From NCBI GenBank assembly GCA_949825045.1, contig OX463810.1:36714201-36778200 (forward strand): 64,000 nt of DNA, in the 5' to 3' direction. Made by a program: the position numbers and the translations under genes. Shown here one piece after another: positions 9,622 to 19,948 of this stretch (within the stretch, counting starts at the first letter, position 1; the number at the start of each line of letters is the position of its first letter). Source of the stretch: Argyresthia goedartella. Taxonomy: Eukaryota; Arthropoda; Insecta; Lepidoptera; Argyresthiidae. The notes beneath the pieces are model-generated. The model saw nothing but the letters and a program-made list of their open reading frames with translations, was not told the DNA's origin and made no database searches.

Positions 9622-12606
9622 TTGTATTTATTTTATTATATATCTATTTATTATATTATAATTACTCATATGGATACCTTCTTATTTAGTGATAGTTACT
9701 TCTCCTACTCCGAAAGTGAAGCTTCCGATAGCGTAGGAAGTGGATTGTCGTCCACGGATGACGTTTTGCCTATTGCCCTTAAACGTGTGTTTTCCAACCT
9801 CAGTAGGAACTTCAACGTCGTTCACATAAATGCTCAGAGCATTAATTCCAGTCATGTCGACCTTCTCGACTCCTTCAGCGATCAGAGCATTCATGGTATT
9901 CTGATCTCCGAATCATTTCTCAAACCCTCTCTTCCTTCTACCTTGTATGCTCTGCCGGGGTACAGGCTCTATCGGAATGATAGGACGGGCAAGGCTGGTG
10001 GCGGTGTTGCTATTTATCTTCGTTCCGACATTTCTTGCAAAGTCATCAGCCACTCACCTAGTCTGTACTCTGGATCCGCTGAACACCTCTTTCTTGAGCT
10101 ATGCCTCCATCACACTAAGGTCCTTCTGGGTGTCTTCTATAGCCCCTCTCTCCTCATCGACTACTTTGACTCTTTTGAAAGCATCCTTAATGATCTATCT
10201 CCCCTATACAGTGACACACTTATCCTAGGTGATTTCAATACCTGTTTACTTAAAAATGATGTTCGCTCTGCCAAACTCCAGTCTATAGTAAGCTCCCTAA
10301 ATTTAAATATTCTTCCCCTGAGTGCAACTCATTTCCAGCCCCACTGCACCCCCTCTCTTTTGGATCTTATGATTGTTTCTAACATATCCAAGGTTGCAAC
10401 GCATGGCCAACTTAACGCCCCCTTCTCCTTTCATGATCTGATTTATCTCTCGTTCAAGTTAAGGCCTCCCAAGCGCGCAGGGAAATTCCTGGATATTCGC
10501 AGTTTCAAGGGTATGGATCTCAGCTCCCTTGAGTCTGATGCCGCCTCTATAGACTGGTCCCCTGTCGTCTGTAGTGAGCCCGTTGATGAAAAAGTCCAGC
10601 ATTTCCAATCGATTGTCCTGAGTTTGTTCGACAAACATGCTCCTGTAAAAAAGGTTAGGGTCAAACATCTCCCTGCGCCCTGGCTTACTGACACCATCAA
10701 GGGTCTGATGGCCCAGAGAAACCGTGCCAAATGTAGATATAAGAAGGATCCGACGGACGATAATCTCCTTACATACAAACGTCTCCGTAATCGTTGCACC
10801 CGTCTTTGTCGAGATGCCAAACGCCGCCATATCTACGAGAGTATTGAGAGTTACACTCCTGCACAGGTTTGGAAGTTCCTGAAGACCCTCGGTGTTGGTA
10901 AGTCCCAGGACGCAGTAACCGGTAGTGTCGACCTCAACGGTCTCAACAAATTCTTTGCTGTCTCCCCTGTCGTGATGGATTCCCCTGTCAAGGATGCTAC
11001 CATTCGTTACTTGCGCACCAGAAAGACATCCAGTAGCTTACCTTTCAACCTCAGGTCTGTCGGAGTTGGCGCAGTAAAGAAGGCTTTTCTAGCAATATCG
11101 TCAAAGGCTATAGGTGATGACAAGATCTGCTTTCAGATGCTTTTCAGTGTACTTGATCATTTGTTACAACCCATAACGCATATAATCAATGCGTCGCTGA
11201 GCGAGTACTGCTTCCCAAGCCAGTGGAAAAGAGCATTAGTGTTACCCCTACCTAAAACGTCTAACCCGTCCTCCTTCAAAGAGTTCCGTCCCATTTCCAT
11301 CCTACCAATCCTTTCCAAAATCCTTGAATCAATTGTCCACACCCAGCTGTCCTCGTACCTTTCCTCCATGAATTTACTGAACCCTTTTCAGTCTGGTTTT
11401 AGACCGGGGCATAGCACCACCACAGCACTACTCAAGGTAACTGACGATATCCAACTGGCAATGGATAAGAAGCAGCTGACAGTCCTGACTCTCCTAGACT
11501 TTAGCAGCGCCTTCAACTGCGTCGACTTCGATATACTTGTTGAAATCTTAAAATCGCTTAACGTCTCTTCACACTCGGCTCGCTGGTTTGACTCTTACTT
11601 GAGAGACCGCCAGCAGCGCATCAAGTCTGAAGAGGTCACTACAGAATGGTGCAAGCTCTCTACAGGTGTTCCGCAGGGTGGCATCCTTTCCCCTCTTCTC
11701 TTCTCAGTTTTCATCCATTCCATCTCGGATGTATTGTCTTCCTCGTATCATCTTTATGCAGATGACCTTCAAATTTATCGGCATTTTCCCCTGTGTGATC
11801 TGACTTCGACTGTTGAGGCTTTGAATGCTGACCTCGACAACATCAGGAAATGGTCTCTTTCGTATGGGCTATTAGTCAACCCGGACAAGTCTCAGGTGAT
11901 GATACTAGGTACACGGCACTTACTTAATTTGTTGCAGAATAAGTCCGTTGATCCCGTTCTATTTGACGGTACCATTGTCAAGTATAGCGAGAAAGCCAAA
12001 AATCTTGGCGTTGTTTTTGACAATCTATTATCCTGGTCGCCCCATGTTTGTGAGGTCAGCAGACGAGTCTTTGCATCCTTTCATTCTCTTCGGCGTTTGC
12101 AGTTCTTCCTGCCTAGGCAGACTAAAATCATGCTAGCTCAGACCCTTCTTCTGCCTTTAATAGACTACGCCGATGTTTGCTGGGCCAGTGCGAACGAAGA
12201 TCTACTGAACAAACTCGAGCGACTCCAAAATCTCGGGATTCGGTTTATTTTCGGACTTCGTAAGTACGACCACGTGTCCCAATATCGTAGGGAATTAGGC
12301 TGGCTCCCGATCCGACTTCGTCGTGATATGCACATTCTCTCCTTCCTCTTCAATATTTTGAGAAATCCGTGCTACCCTGCATATCTTCGTGAACGTTTTG
12401 AGTATCTTTTCTCGGGGGATAGACTTCGGAGATCTCACACGGTATCACTTTTGTCAATTCCTCAGCACAACACTGTTGCTTACGAGCACTCGTTTAGGTT
12501 AAGGGCAATACGTTTGTGGAATGCACTTCCTTGCGCTATAAGGGATTGCAAATCCTTGGTCACTTTCAAGAAAAAATTGAAACAGCATCTCCTCTCTTCC
12601 GAATAG
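9622..12606 (+). CDS. LINE A ORF2: endonuclease and reverse transcriptase
   Basis: Open frame of 994 codons; the ATG at 9670 (MDTFLFSDS) is a more natural start than the one at 9622. APE-type endonuclease: VHINAQSI, ISESFL, GGGVAIYLR, LILGDFN, LLDLMIV. The usual S-D-H near the domain end reads FSFHDLIY. Reverse transcriptase: LPLPKTSNPSSFKEFRPISI, GFRPGHSTTTAL, LLDFSSAFNCVD, TGVPQGGILSPLLF and the catalytic YADDLQIY near residue 710. The thumb and C-terminal region (RLWNALP) are intact. It acts by target-primed reverse transcription. No stops or frameshifts. Confidence 0.92.
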   Translation: MYLFYYISIYYIIITHMDTFLFSDSYFSYSESEASDSVGSGLSSTDDVLPIALKRVFSNLSRNFNVVHINAQSINSSHVDLLDSFSDQSIHGILISESFLKPSLPSTLYALPGYRLYRNDRTGKAGGGVAIYLRSDISCKVISHSPSLYSGSAEHLFLELCLHHTKVLLGVFYSPSLLIDYFDSFESILNDLSPLYSDTLILGDFNTCLLKNDVRSAKLQSIVSSLNLNILPLSATHFQPHCTPSLLDLMIVSNISKVATHGQLNAPFSFHDLIYLSFKLRPPKRAGKFLDIRSFKGMDLSSLESDAASIDWSPVVCSEPVDEKVQHFQSIVLSLFDKHAPVKKVRVKHLPAPWLTDTIKGLMAQRNRAKCRYKKDPTDDNLLTYKRLRNRCTRLCRDAKRRHIYESIESYTPAQVWKFLKTLGVGKSQDAVTGSVDLNGLNKFFAVSPVVMDSPVKDATIRYLRTRKTSSSLPFNLRSVGVGAVKKAFLAISSKAIGDDKICFQMLFSVLDHLLQPITHIINASLSEYCFPSQWKRALVLPLPKTSNPSSFKEFRPISILPILSKILESIVHTQLSSYLSSMNLLNPFQSGFRPGHSTTTALLKVTDDIQLAMDKKQLTVLTLLDFSSAFNCVDFDILVEILKSLNVSSHSARWFDSYLRDRQQRIKSEEVTTEWCKLSTGVPQGGILSPLLFSVFIHSISDVLSSSYHLYADDLQIYRHFPLCDLTSTVEALNADLDNIRKWSLSYGLLVNPDKSQVMILGTRHLLNLLQNKSVDPVLFDGTIVKYSEKAKNLGVVFDNLLSWSPHVCEVSRRVFASFHSLRRLQFFLPRQTKIMLAQTLLLPLIDYADVCWASANEDLLNKLERLQNLGIRFIFGLRKYDHVSQYRRELGWLPIRLRRDMHILSFLFNILRNPCYPAYLRERFEYLFSGDRLRRSHTVSLLSIPQHNTVAYEHSFRLRAIRLWNALPCAIRDCKSLVTFKKKLKQHLLSSE

Positions 12607-12907
12607 TGGGTATCTCATAGTATTTATGTATATCTATTTATTTATTGTATTCTATTTACTTATTTTGTAGTAATTACGTAGGGTGTATTGTGATTTATTT
12701 GATAGTATATTTATTTTATTTATTTCTTTTAACTCTTAATTGTACACTAGGACTACCTCTCTATATTTTATTTTTCTCTTTTCTTCACAGGTTAGCTGTA
12801 AGAAATTTCTTTTTAGAAATAAGCTCACCTTTGCATACTGTTTCTGTTATAATTTCCACTGTGTTTTCTGTGCAATAAAGGATTATTATTATTATTATTA
12901 TTATTAT

Positions 12908-12937
12908 AGAGCCTATTACCGCAACGCCACACAGGTC
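12908..12937 (-). mobile_element. SINE A head fragment next to LINE tail
   Basis: CCGCAACGCCACACAGGTC resembles the reversed SINE A head (ACCGCAACACCACAGAGGTC at 43106). It directly follows the LINE's ATT tail, while the SINE body lies before the LINE at 7972-8080. Confidence 0.5.
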
Positions 12938-13004
12938 TTCAATATTTGTATAGTTGTAAACATATCTGTACCCACATTATTGTAACTTTTCGCAGGCAAC
13001 TCAC

Positions 13005-13198
13005 CACGCCATTCTGCACGCTGAACCCAAGCTGGTACTTGGTATCCGGCCGTTTTATCTTGACCTCCACGACGGGCGCGCACGGGACCACAGTAAGTTT
13101 CACCACAGTCTGGTTCTTCGAGTTCTTGATATACGTCTGGCAGGTTGATAGAGGCAGCCCGACTAGGCTCACTCCGTTAATGGCTATTATTTGATCAC
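13005..13198 (-). CDS. X11L: X11/Mint PDZ1 end and PDZ2 start
   Basis: Acceptor CTCCCACAG|GT and donor GTG|GTGAGT. 194 nt. Codes [31 protein letters not shown] (end of PDZ1), then [17 protein letters not shown], the binding loop of PDZ2. The two PDZ domains are packed back to back with almost no linker, as in all X11/Mint proteins. Confidence 0.95.
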
Positions 13199-13382
13199 CT
13201 GTGGGAGAGTTTCGAAAACTTTTCGTGAGTTGCAGATTTCGCTTTTTGCATACAATATAATACCTAGCAGCTAGCAGAAATGCCCCTTCTCGGCTCAGTG
13301 AGGGGCATAAAATTCACTCATGAATGTCCCATTGAGCAAGTAGTGTGGATTTCAGGAATTTACGTTCAGAAATCCAACTAAT

Positions 13383-13575
13383 ATTAGTAGTTTATGTGAC
13401 TGATACATAATGGAGGTCATTAAAACTCGAGAGTGGGTTTATGAAACGAGCCTAAGGCGAGAGTTTTAATGCCTAATTATGTGCAGTTACATACACTATT
13501 TTATCTACACACATATCGTAAGCTCTCTTTGATGTATTCAGGAACCGCATGTTCGACCGGCATAATTGGTCACAA
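13383..13575. repeat. dispersed repeat C, partial copy
   Basis: Shares GGCATTAAAACTC/GAGAGTTTTAATGCC hairpin arms, ATAATTAGGCATT and the terminal block ATCTACACACATATCGTAAG with the copies at 30822 and 58776. Only one end of the family is present. Confidence 0.65.
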
Positions 13576-14307
13576 AGAATTTACTGATTTTCGTTCTATA
13601 GACTTTGTAACTCATTCTCACTTTACAAGCCCGTGTGCGACTTAACCTTTTTTCTTCGAAAAGCGTTGCACCAAAGAGTTTGAATATAGGCAAGGAGACT
13701 AGGGAGGTTAAGTTTGCTATTGTCTATGTGCGCATTCAACGTCCAAGGAGTTTTATGCTCTGCTATAGTCCATGAAAGGAAGGTTGCGTCAAAACCACTT
13801 GGAGACCTGCAACGGAAAAAGGGGCCGCAACACCATGAACAACAGACTGTACGGAGATGGAGCAGGTGGCCTAAGGTCGCGCCCTAAACAACCACTCGCT
13901 GATGGATTACAGGATAAGAATTGCCATTTGAGCAATTTGAAAACCATGTAAAAATACTTTATGTAACAATTCAAGATTATATTAATTAAGTTAATCTAAC
14001 TGAACGTAGAACTAACTGTTAATAATATATTTACATGCCTATAATAATTAAAATTTTCTGATTATCTCCCAAAATTATCTCAAAATTCCACCGAAGATTC
14101 AAAATGTATAATGCTTATGTAACACGTTCCTGTTTGGATCACATACATATATAAGTGTGCCAAATTTCAACGAAATCGGTCCAGAATTCGGTCGTTTTAT
14201 ATTACTTTTACACACCTAGGACAGACACGAGTGATCCTATAATGAATGGTTCCATTTTTCCTTTTTAATGTAAGGAACCCTAAAATTACTTAGCATACTT
14301 GTAAATA
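13576..14307. other. intron sequence, little resolved
   Basis: No coding or RNA gene seen. GTAAGGAACCCTAAAA at about 14271 resembles the end of a common insect repeat whose other end (CGGTCAAGTGCGTGTCGGAC) is at 15841, on the far side of the maT insertion. Confidence 0.4.
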
Positions 14308-15611
14308 ATAGTCAGGTCATAAGTTCTGTCACATGTGCAATATGAAATAATTTAGACATGTTTATTATTTATGTAAACATTTATATAGCAAAATGAACTT
14401 AATAAAACATAGATTATTAGGGTAATAAAGTTTATTCAAAATGACCCCCGCGATTTTGAATACAGGCCTTTATTCTGCGCGGCCAGTCGTCTATCGCAGC
14501 ACGAACGAGGTCCATGTCAATATCGGCGGCTGCCTTAATCAAGGATGCCTTGAGTGACTCCAAATCAGGATGAGGCTTTGAGCAGGCCTTTTCCTCCAAG
14601 TGTTGCCATATCTTGTAATCTAACGAACTCAAATCTGGACTGGAGGAGGGCCAGTCTTCGTGCCGGATGAAGTCGATTTCACGCGCCGCCAGCCAGTCTT
14701 GTGTGCTTTTCGCTCTATGAGCTGGCGCAGAATCTTGTTGGAATACCCAGTGCCTGTTATTAAACATGGTATGAGAAACAGGTTCCACAAGGTTCTTGAG
14801 GACTGTATTTTGATACACAACTGCATTCGTTTTTACGCCTTTCTCATAAAAATGTACCTCAGTTAAGCCCCAATAAGAGACTCCCAACCAAACCATGAGC
14901 GAGGATGGAAAATGGCCTCGTTGGACACGCGGAATACGGTTGCTCGCTTCTTCACTGCTGTGTGCGTACACCTTATCATCTTGTTTGTTGTAGCTCTCTT
15001 CCACGGTGAAAATTTTTTCATCCGAAAAAAGAATTTCCCGATGCTTTTTTCCCGCGTACCGCTTCAACAAAGCGCGGCATCTCTTCAGTCTCAGGTCCAT
15101 TAAACGAGCGTCCAAACGATGTCCTGTTTTTCTTCGATATGCCCTAAGCCCTAAGTCTTCATTTAACACCCTTTTCACCGTGGTCCTGCTTAACCCCATC
15201 TGAAGGGCCAACAGTTTCTGCTTACGCATGGGATTTCTTTGAATTCGCGCCTTCACAGCTTTTATCACTGCTGGAGTCCTAACAGAGCGAGGGCGACCAC
15301 TTCTTGACCTGTCATCTACATTAGAGCCTTCATTGTATCGTTTTATGGTACGATAAACGAATCTTTTGGTTATATTCAAAATTTTCAGTAAGTTGAAAAT
15401 CTGAATTGGCGCGTAACCGCAACGATGCAACGCAATAACTGCGACACGGTCTTCTGTGTCCACTCCATATTTAAAAATGAGGAAAATTCTAAAAAGTACA
15501 CGTTTTTATTTTCATGAAAAAATCGAAATTCGAATTATATAAACTTTTTTGTGGCCAGCGTTCTAAATTCAAAAGTTTTTATTGTGTGACAGAACTTATG
15601 ACCTGACTGTG
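14308..15611 (-). mobile_element. maT-type mariner (DD37D), apparently full length
   Basis: Ends are (C)A(C/T)AGTCAGGTCATAAG...; the inverted repeat GTCAGGTCATAAGTTCTGTC is at 14311 and its complement ends at 15607. TA dinucleotides flank it at 14306 and 15612, as expected for the superfamily. Contains a single open transposase frame. A deleted sister copy lies at 49507. Confidence 0.9.
14432..15463 (-). CDS. maT mariner transposase
   Basis: 343 codons, uninterrupted. The N-terminal paired-like HTH region (RVAVIALHRCGYAPIQIFNL, KRFVYRTIKRYNE) is followed by a GRPRSV hook-like motif that contacts the terminal repeats. Catalytic triad: FSDEKIF (first D), FQQDSAPAHRA (second D), SSPDLSSLDYKIW (third D). 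There are 37 residues between the second and third Asp, the DD37D spacing of the maT family. All three acidic residues are present, so the protein could be active. Minus strand, inside the X11/Mint PDZ1 intron. Confidence 0.92.
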   Translation of the reverse strand: MDTEDRVAVIALHRCGYAPIQIFNLLKILNITKRFVYRTIKRYNEGSNVDDRSRSGRPRSVRTPAVIKAVKARIQRNPMRKQKLLALQMGLSRTTVKRVLNEDLGLRAYRRKTGHRLDARLMDLRLKRCRALLKRYAGKKHREILFSDEKIFTVEESYNKQDDKVYAHSSEEASNRIPRVQRGHFPSSLMVWLGVSYWGLTEVHFYEKGVKTNAVVYQNTVLKNLVEPVSHTMFNNRHWVFQQDSAPAHRAKSTQDWLAAREIDFIRHEDWPSSSPDLSSLDYKIWQHLEEKACSKPHPDLESLKASLIKAAADIDMDLVRAAIDDWPRRIKACIQNRGGHFE

Positions 15612-15669
15612 TAGGTATGTGCATATATATCTACAGCATTTAGAATTTTGGATAGTCTCGCAGCCGCAC

Positions 15670-15811
15670 CTATATTGAGTTGCCCGCAGCGCGCCGCCGC
15701 GCCCGCCGGCGCCAGGTTCGCTATGACGACGGTCGGCAGCATGGAGCCCCAACCTGACTCCACCACCACCACGCCCAGGATCTCGCCCTTAGTTTTCGGG
15801 ACCACCACCTC
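15670..15811 (-). CDS. X11L: X11/Mint PDZ1, first exon
   Basis: Acceptor TCTTCGCAG|GAG and donor ATAG|GTGCGG, 142 nt, phase 0 in and 1 out. Codes [37 protein letters not shown] and CGQLNIG: the carboxylate-binding loop and strands 1-3 of PDZ1. The donor is weak but the phase-1 G plus the next exon's GT restores Gly-Asp-Gln. It lies just beyond the right end of the maT mariner. Confidence 0.94.
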
Positions 15812-15834
15812 CTGCGAAGATGAGATAACATCAT

Positions 15835-16020
15835 TTAAAAACGGTCAAGTGCGTGTCGGACTCGCACAAGAAGGGTTCTGTACCACCATAAAAAGAAAGC
15901 TGAAGCAATGAAAATAATAAAACAATAACTATATAAAAATAATATTTGTATACGCACATGGATTTGAACCCAGACTCTGAAGATTGCGCGACCGATATCA
16001 ATCCAATTGCGCCACCACAA
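15835..16020 (-). mobile_element. tRNA-derived SINE (family C)
   Basis: The minus strand reads GGTGGCGCAATTGGATTGAT (box A-like) and GGGTTCAAATCC (box B) near 15965-16020, as in a tRNA head. The other end, CGGTCAAGTGCGTGTCGGAC, is a common insect repeat motif. No tRNA acceptor stem can be folded, so it is not scored as a tRNA gene. Confidence 0.6.
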
Positions 16021-16121
16021 CCATGTGGTAGGCCGCGAGATCTACGATCATATTACAATCGTACATGATTATGGTTTGTTATATAGCGGTGTTCCTATTT
16101 GTTATATCCCTTGGTTTTGCT

Positions 16122-16653
16122 GAGCTGTGACACGTTCTCCGACACTCGCACTAAAGAGGTTACATGTATTTTCTGAGCTGTCACGCGTTCTCCGACACTA
16201 GCACTAAAGAGGTTACATGTATTTGCTGAGCTGTGACGCGTTCTCCGACACTAGCACTAAAGAGGTTACATGTATTTGCTGACCTGTGACGCGTTCTCCG
16301 ACACTCGCACTAAAGAGGTTACATGTATTTGCTGAGCTGTGACGCCTTCTCCGACACTAGCACTAAAGAGGTTACATGTGTTTGCTGAGCTGTGACGCGT
16401 TCTCCGACACTAGTACTAAAGAGGTTACATGTATTTGCTGAGCTGTCACGCGTTCTCCGACACTAGCACTAAAGAGGTTACATGTATTTGCTGAGCTGTG
16501 ACGCGTTCTCCGACACTAGCACTAAAGAGGTTACATGTATTTGCTGACCTGTGACGCGTTCTCCAACACTCGCACTAAAGAGGTTACATGTATTTGCTGA
16601 GCTGTGACGCCGTCTCCGACACTAGCACTAAAGAGGTTTCATGTATTTGCTGA
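16122..16653. repeat. 53-bp satellite, left block (about 10 units)
   Basis: Units such as GACACTAGCACTAAAGAGG, TTACATGTATTTGCTGAGC and TGTGACGCGTTCTCC recur every 53 bp. Units vary at a few sites (TCGCAC/TAGCAC, GCG/GCC). Continues after the P-like insertion at 17693. Confidence 0.95.
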
Positions 16654-16661
16654 GTTGTGAC

Positions 16662-17684
16662 CACAGACCAGATATCGAGATAGACAGCGAAAGTCTACCT
16701 ACTTCGCGTGTTTTTAATGTCTGGCTGTTCGAATGTAAGCCGTGTACTAATAAACATAAACATGCCTTTCTGTGCCGTTGTGAATTGCAAAAACTCGAGC
16801 TATATTGTTTCCAAAGAAAACGACGGCGTTACCTTTCATACGTAAGTAATTTTATTTCTGAAATTCGCCTAATTTATTTAATAATCAATTATTTTTAATT
16901 TCGAGTAGCGTCTCCCGTTTTTACTGAGATAGGTTGAACCATAGCGTATGTATCCCATGGCCTTCATCCACTGCTGCTTCTACTTTACACAATTCATGGA
17001 TATCTCTTTCGTAGCCCTCAATGAACAGTGAAGCAAACTATACTTTCGTTAACCTTACAGTTGCATGGTACAGTCGATTTGCTCATTTTTCTGTCTATTT
17101 AATCAGATAGTGTTGGTACAATGCGACGATTCTTGCAAAATCGCTGGACGATTCGATTTTGTTGACGGAAGAATGATAATTCTGAGTTGCATTTTCATTA
17201 CAATCTATATTTTAGTAGTAGAATAACGTGATAAATTAGTTTAATCATGACTTAAAATTCAAGCTTTTTTCTTGTAACTCAGCATTATACAAGATCGATT
17301 CGAGTTACTGAATAAGGGGGCTGGACGGATTTACACATGAATAATAAAAGGTAAATAGGTACTACAGACAAATACATACTTTAACACTCTATGATGTGAT
17401 ATCCGGGTGCGATGCTACGATACGATCTCCCGCTCGAAACACTGCCGGCTTACTGACAAAAAGGCAACGCGGTGGGTACGTAGTCGTGGTAGGTAGAGGA
17501 TTCCCACAGCAGCGCTCATTTTGAATCGATTTGGCAGCGCGCCTTTGACTCTGTTTCACGATTAACATGTCAACCCATCACTAAAAGGCGCTCGTGACGT
17601 CACAGTAGGTAGTGAAAAAGTTACACGGTTGATTCTCATACATTCTACCGTGTTTGCTGCTTCTATCTCGATATCTGGTCTGTG
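16662..17684 (+). mobile_element. P-like THAP element 1, inserted in satellite
   Basis: 1023 bp. Terminal inverted repeat CACAGACCAGATATCGAGAT (16662) and its complement ending at 17684. The target duplication is GTTGTGAC/GTTGTGAA (16654-16661 and 17685-17692, 7 of 8 identical). It interrupts one 53-bp satellite unit. It codes only the first THAP exon (16762-16841); no transposase catalytic part is present. Confidence 0.88.
16762..16841 (+). CDS. THAP zinc-finger first exon of P-like element 1
   Basis: ATG, 26 codons and two further nt, then GTAAGT. MPFCAVVNCKNSSYIV and NDGVTFH fit the THAP start: C-x4-C metal ligands and the GV(T/S)FH strand before the conserved FP. The other two metal ligands would be in a following exon not recognised here. 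In P elements the THAP domain is the sequence-specific DNA-binding domain. The same 80-nt exon structure occurs at 44199 and 58217. Confidence 0.75.
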
Positions 17685-17692
17685 GTTGTGAA

Positions 17693-18316
17693 GCGTTCTC
17701 CGACACTAGTACTAAAGAGGTTACATGTATTTGCTGAGCTGTGACGCGTTCTCTGACACTAGCACTAAAGAGGTTACATGTATTTGCTGAGCTGTGACGC
17801 GTTCTCCGACACTAGCACTAAAGAGGTTACATGTATTTGCTGAGCTGTGACGCGTTCTCTGACACTAGCACTAAAGAGGTTACATGTATTTGCTGAGCTG
17901 TGACGCGTTCTCCGACACTAGCACTAAAGAGGTTACATGTATTTGCTGAGCTGTGACGCGTTCTCCGACACTCGCACTAAAGAGGTTACATGTATTTGCT
18001 GAGCTGTGACGCGTTCTCCGACACTAGCACTAAAGAGGTTACATGTATTTGCTGAGCTGTGACGCGTTCTCCGACACTCGCACTAAAGAGGTTACATGTA
18101 TTTGCTGAGCTGTGACGCGTTCTCCGACACTCGCACTAAAGAGGTTACATGTATTTGCTGAGCTGTGACGCGTTCTCCGACACTAGCACTAAAGAGGTTA
18201 CATGTATTTGCTGAGCTGTGACGCGTTCTCCGACACTCGCACTAAAGAGGTTACATGTATTTGCTGAGCTGTGACGCGTTCTCCGACACTAGCACTAAAG
18301 AGGTTACATGTATTTG
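17693..18316. repeat. 53-bp satellite, right block (about 12 units)
   Basis: Continuation of the array at 16122, same 53-bp unit. It ends at TACATGTATTTGC about 18316, some 120 bp from the X11 exon at 18439. Confidence 0.95.
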
Positions 18317-18438
18317 CGCAACTGGCCAGTAAGAATTTTATTTATTTATCGTTTCGCGAGTCATAAGTTTTCTTTCAAGAGCCAACCTATAAGTGGTTGG
18401 CTGAAAATAAGTCGTGCACTATTCGCAAATATACATAC

Positions 18439-18618
18439 CTTCTGTAGTTCTTTCTTGGCGAACATCTGCAGCTCGTCACCGAAGATCTCCTGGCTGTTCA
18501 GCACCTCCTGGTAGTCCATCTCCTTCACGAAGCTGTGGTCCTCAATCCCGTTCGCCTTCAAGAACTCCATGTAGGCTACTTGGAACGCTTGTCCGATCGA
18601 TTGCGCTATGAATTGAGC
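18439..18618 (-). CDS. X11L: X11/Mint PTB C-terminal helix and linker
   Basis: Acceptor GTTCCCAG|GCT and donor AAG|GTATGT, phase 0, 60 codons. AQFIAQSIGQAFQVAYMEFL is the C-terminal PTB helix that caps the peptide groove. It is followed by the conserved interdomain stretch (YQEVLNSQEIFGDELQ), which in mammals is autoinhibitory for peptide binding. Confidence 0.95.
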
Positions 18619-18871
18619 CTGGGAACGTCCAAACAGATTGATTTATTATATCTACGTAAAGTATGCACGAATTGTTTTATTTTAATCGGTTAAGAACTCT
18701 ATGGCCTTGACAACATAAGGTTTTTTCGGTAGCAATTTGAAATTCCTAATTACTGAACAATAATAGCCATGACACTATACTTTTAAACGGGTGATGGTGG
18801 CGTTGAAGCACCATCAACCAGCCAGAAGACAAGCCACATGACAAAGTTTACAGCTGGATAATCTCTCTTAC

Positions 18872-19126
18872 CTCTTCACTCTCGAAGACGTGGCATATCA
18901 TCTTTGGCGTTCGGTTTAGTTTGGGTTGGTCGCTATCTGTCTCTTGCGGCACGAACCGTCTTCTAGCCATCAGCACGACCAGGTCTCCAATGTCCGCAAT
19001 GTAGGATATGGTTCTCAAGGCGTGGTCCATCATGATTTCCTTCAGTTCTGTGTTGAGGACCATTATCTTTTCCGTGGAGATGAAGAGGTCTACTTCTGTA
19101 CTCGGTTGGTTCTCTCCCTCTGGTGC
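18872..19126 (-). CDS. X11L: X11/Mint PTB domain, core exon
   Basis: Acceptor CCATTTGCAG|GCA and donor GAG|GTAAGA, phase 0, 85 codons. Contains [46 protein letters not shown] and [11 protein letters not shown]. These are the central beta strands of the X11 PTB domain and its peptide-binding groove. Conservation with the animal X11/Mint family is very strong and is the main reason for the gene call. Confidence 0.96.
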
Positions 19127-19948
19127 CTGCAAATGGAGCACATGCTAGCTATACTCTCTTTTAGCTTTATTAACTCTCAAGTCGCTTACTTTGTCGTCAA
19201 GTAGATTGATAGAATAATGTGAAAAATTATGTTAATATCGTGTACCTATGTGTCAAAATTTCTGATAACCTCAGGTTTGCTTACATAATTATTTCCTAAT
19301 CAAAAGAGTGCGGGAGTGAAATGTATGGTTTGAACAATGTGGACGGAACGCGCATTAAGCTATAGTTTGTCTTGTCGGTACATTTCATGATTGGTTGATA
19401 TTACTCGAAGGTGTTAGGTTTGGTTGTGTGAATACGAGCAGGAACTTACCAATGCCTAATTACAATCCATGAAGCAGAAAAGAAAGTTATAATTAGTACG
19501 TTGAGCGTATCGTAGTAGTCATACGTTTATGAGTCGGTTTAGCAGATATAATTGGGTAGGCGCTTTGATGAATTAGCAATATGGAAACATTGCAAATAAA
19601 CATTTCGAATTCCAAAACATGCCACGATATGAGAGCAATCTCCGATATGTTATAATCATGACGTTGTGAAGATGAATTTAGCTATACCTATACATGCTAA
19701 ATTTATAATTACTTTACATAAGTGCCACTATAGTTCAATATTGGACCGCACAATGCTTTGCCATTGATTTGGTTTGGTGTTTAAAGTTAGACCAATCGGC
19801 GTCTATCTTTTGTAATTGAAACTATGCAAGTTCCATCGGTTACAGGTTATTTATACACTCGCCAATCCCTCGTACACGAAGGAATTCCTTGAGTGTTGCT
19901 ATATCTATGATCCATACCGACAAATCACAAAACTGTCAGCCAAACCAC
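19127..19948. other. intron, nothing resolved
   Basis: AT-rich intron between the PTB core exon and the alternative PTB exon. No ORF, repeat boundary or RNA gene found. Confidence 0.4.

Larger units (their letters stand above)
8110..12905 (+). mobile_element. two-ORF non-LTR retrotransposon (LINE A), apparently full coding length
   Basis: Contains ORF1 (8290-9150), ORF2 (9622-12606), a 270-bp 3' UTR and a tail of ATT triplets (12880-12905). Both ORFs are open, suggesting a young insertion. The 5' boundary is estimated from the end of SINE sequence near 8100. A target duplication was not found by eye. Domain order and the triplet tail suit the CR1/Jockey group; clade not settled. Confidence 0.85.

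Noticed and set aside
15955..16020. tRNA gene
   Set aside because: Box A and box B are present but no complete cloverleaf; continuous with a SINE body.
16122..18316. CRISPR-like array
   Set aside because: The 53-bp units are contiguous with no unique spacers; eukaryotic satellite interrupted by a transposon.
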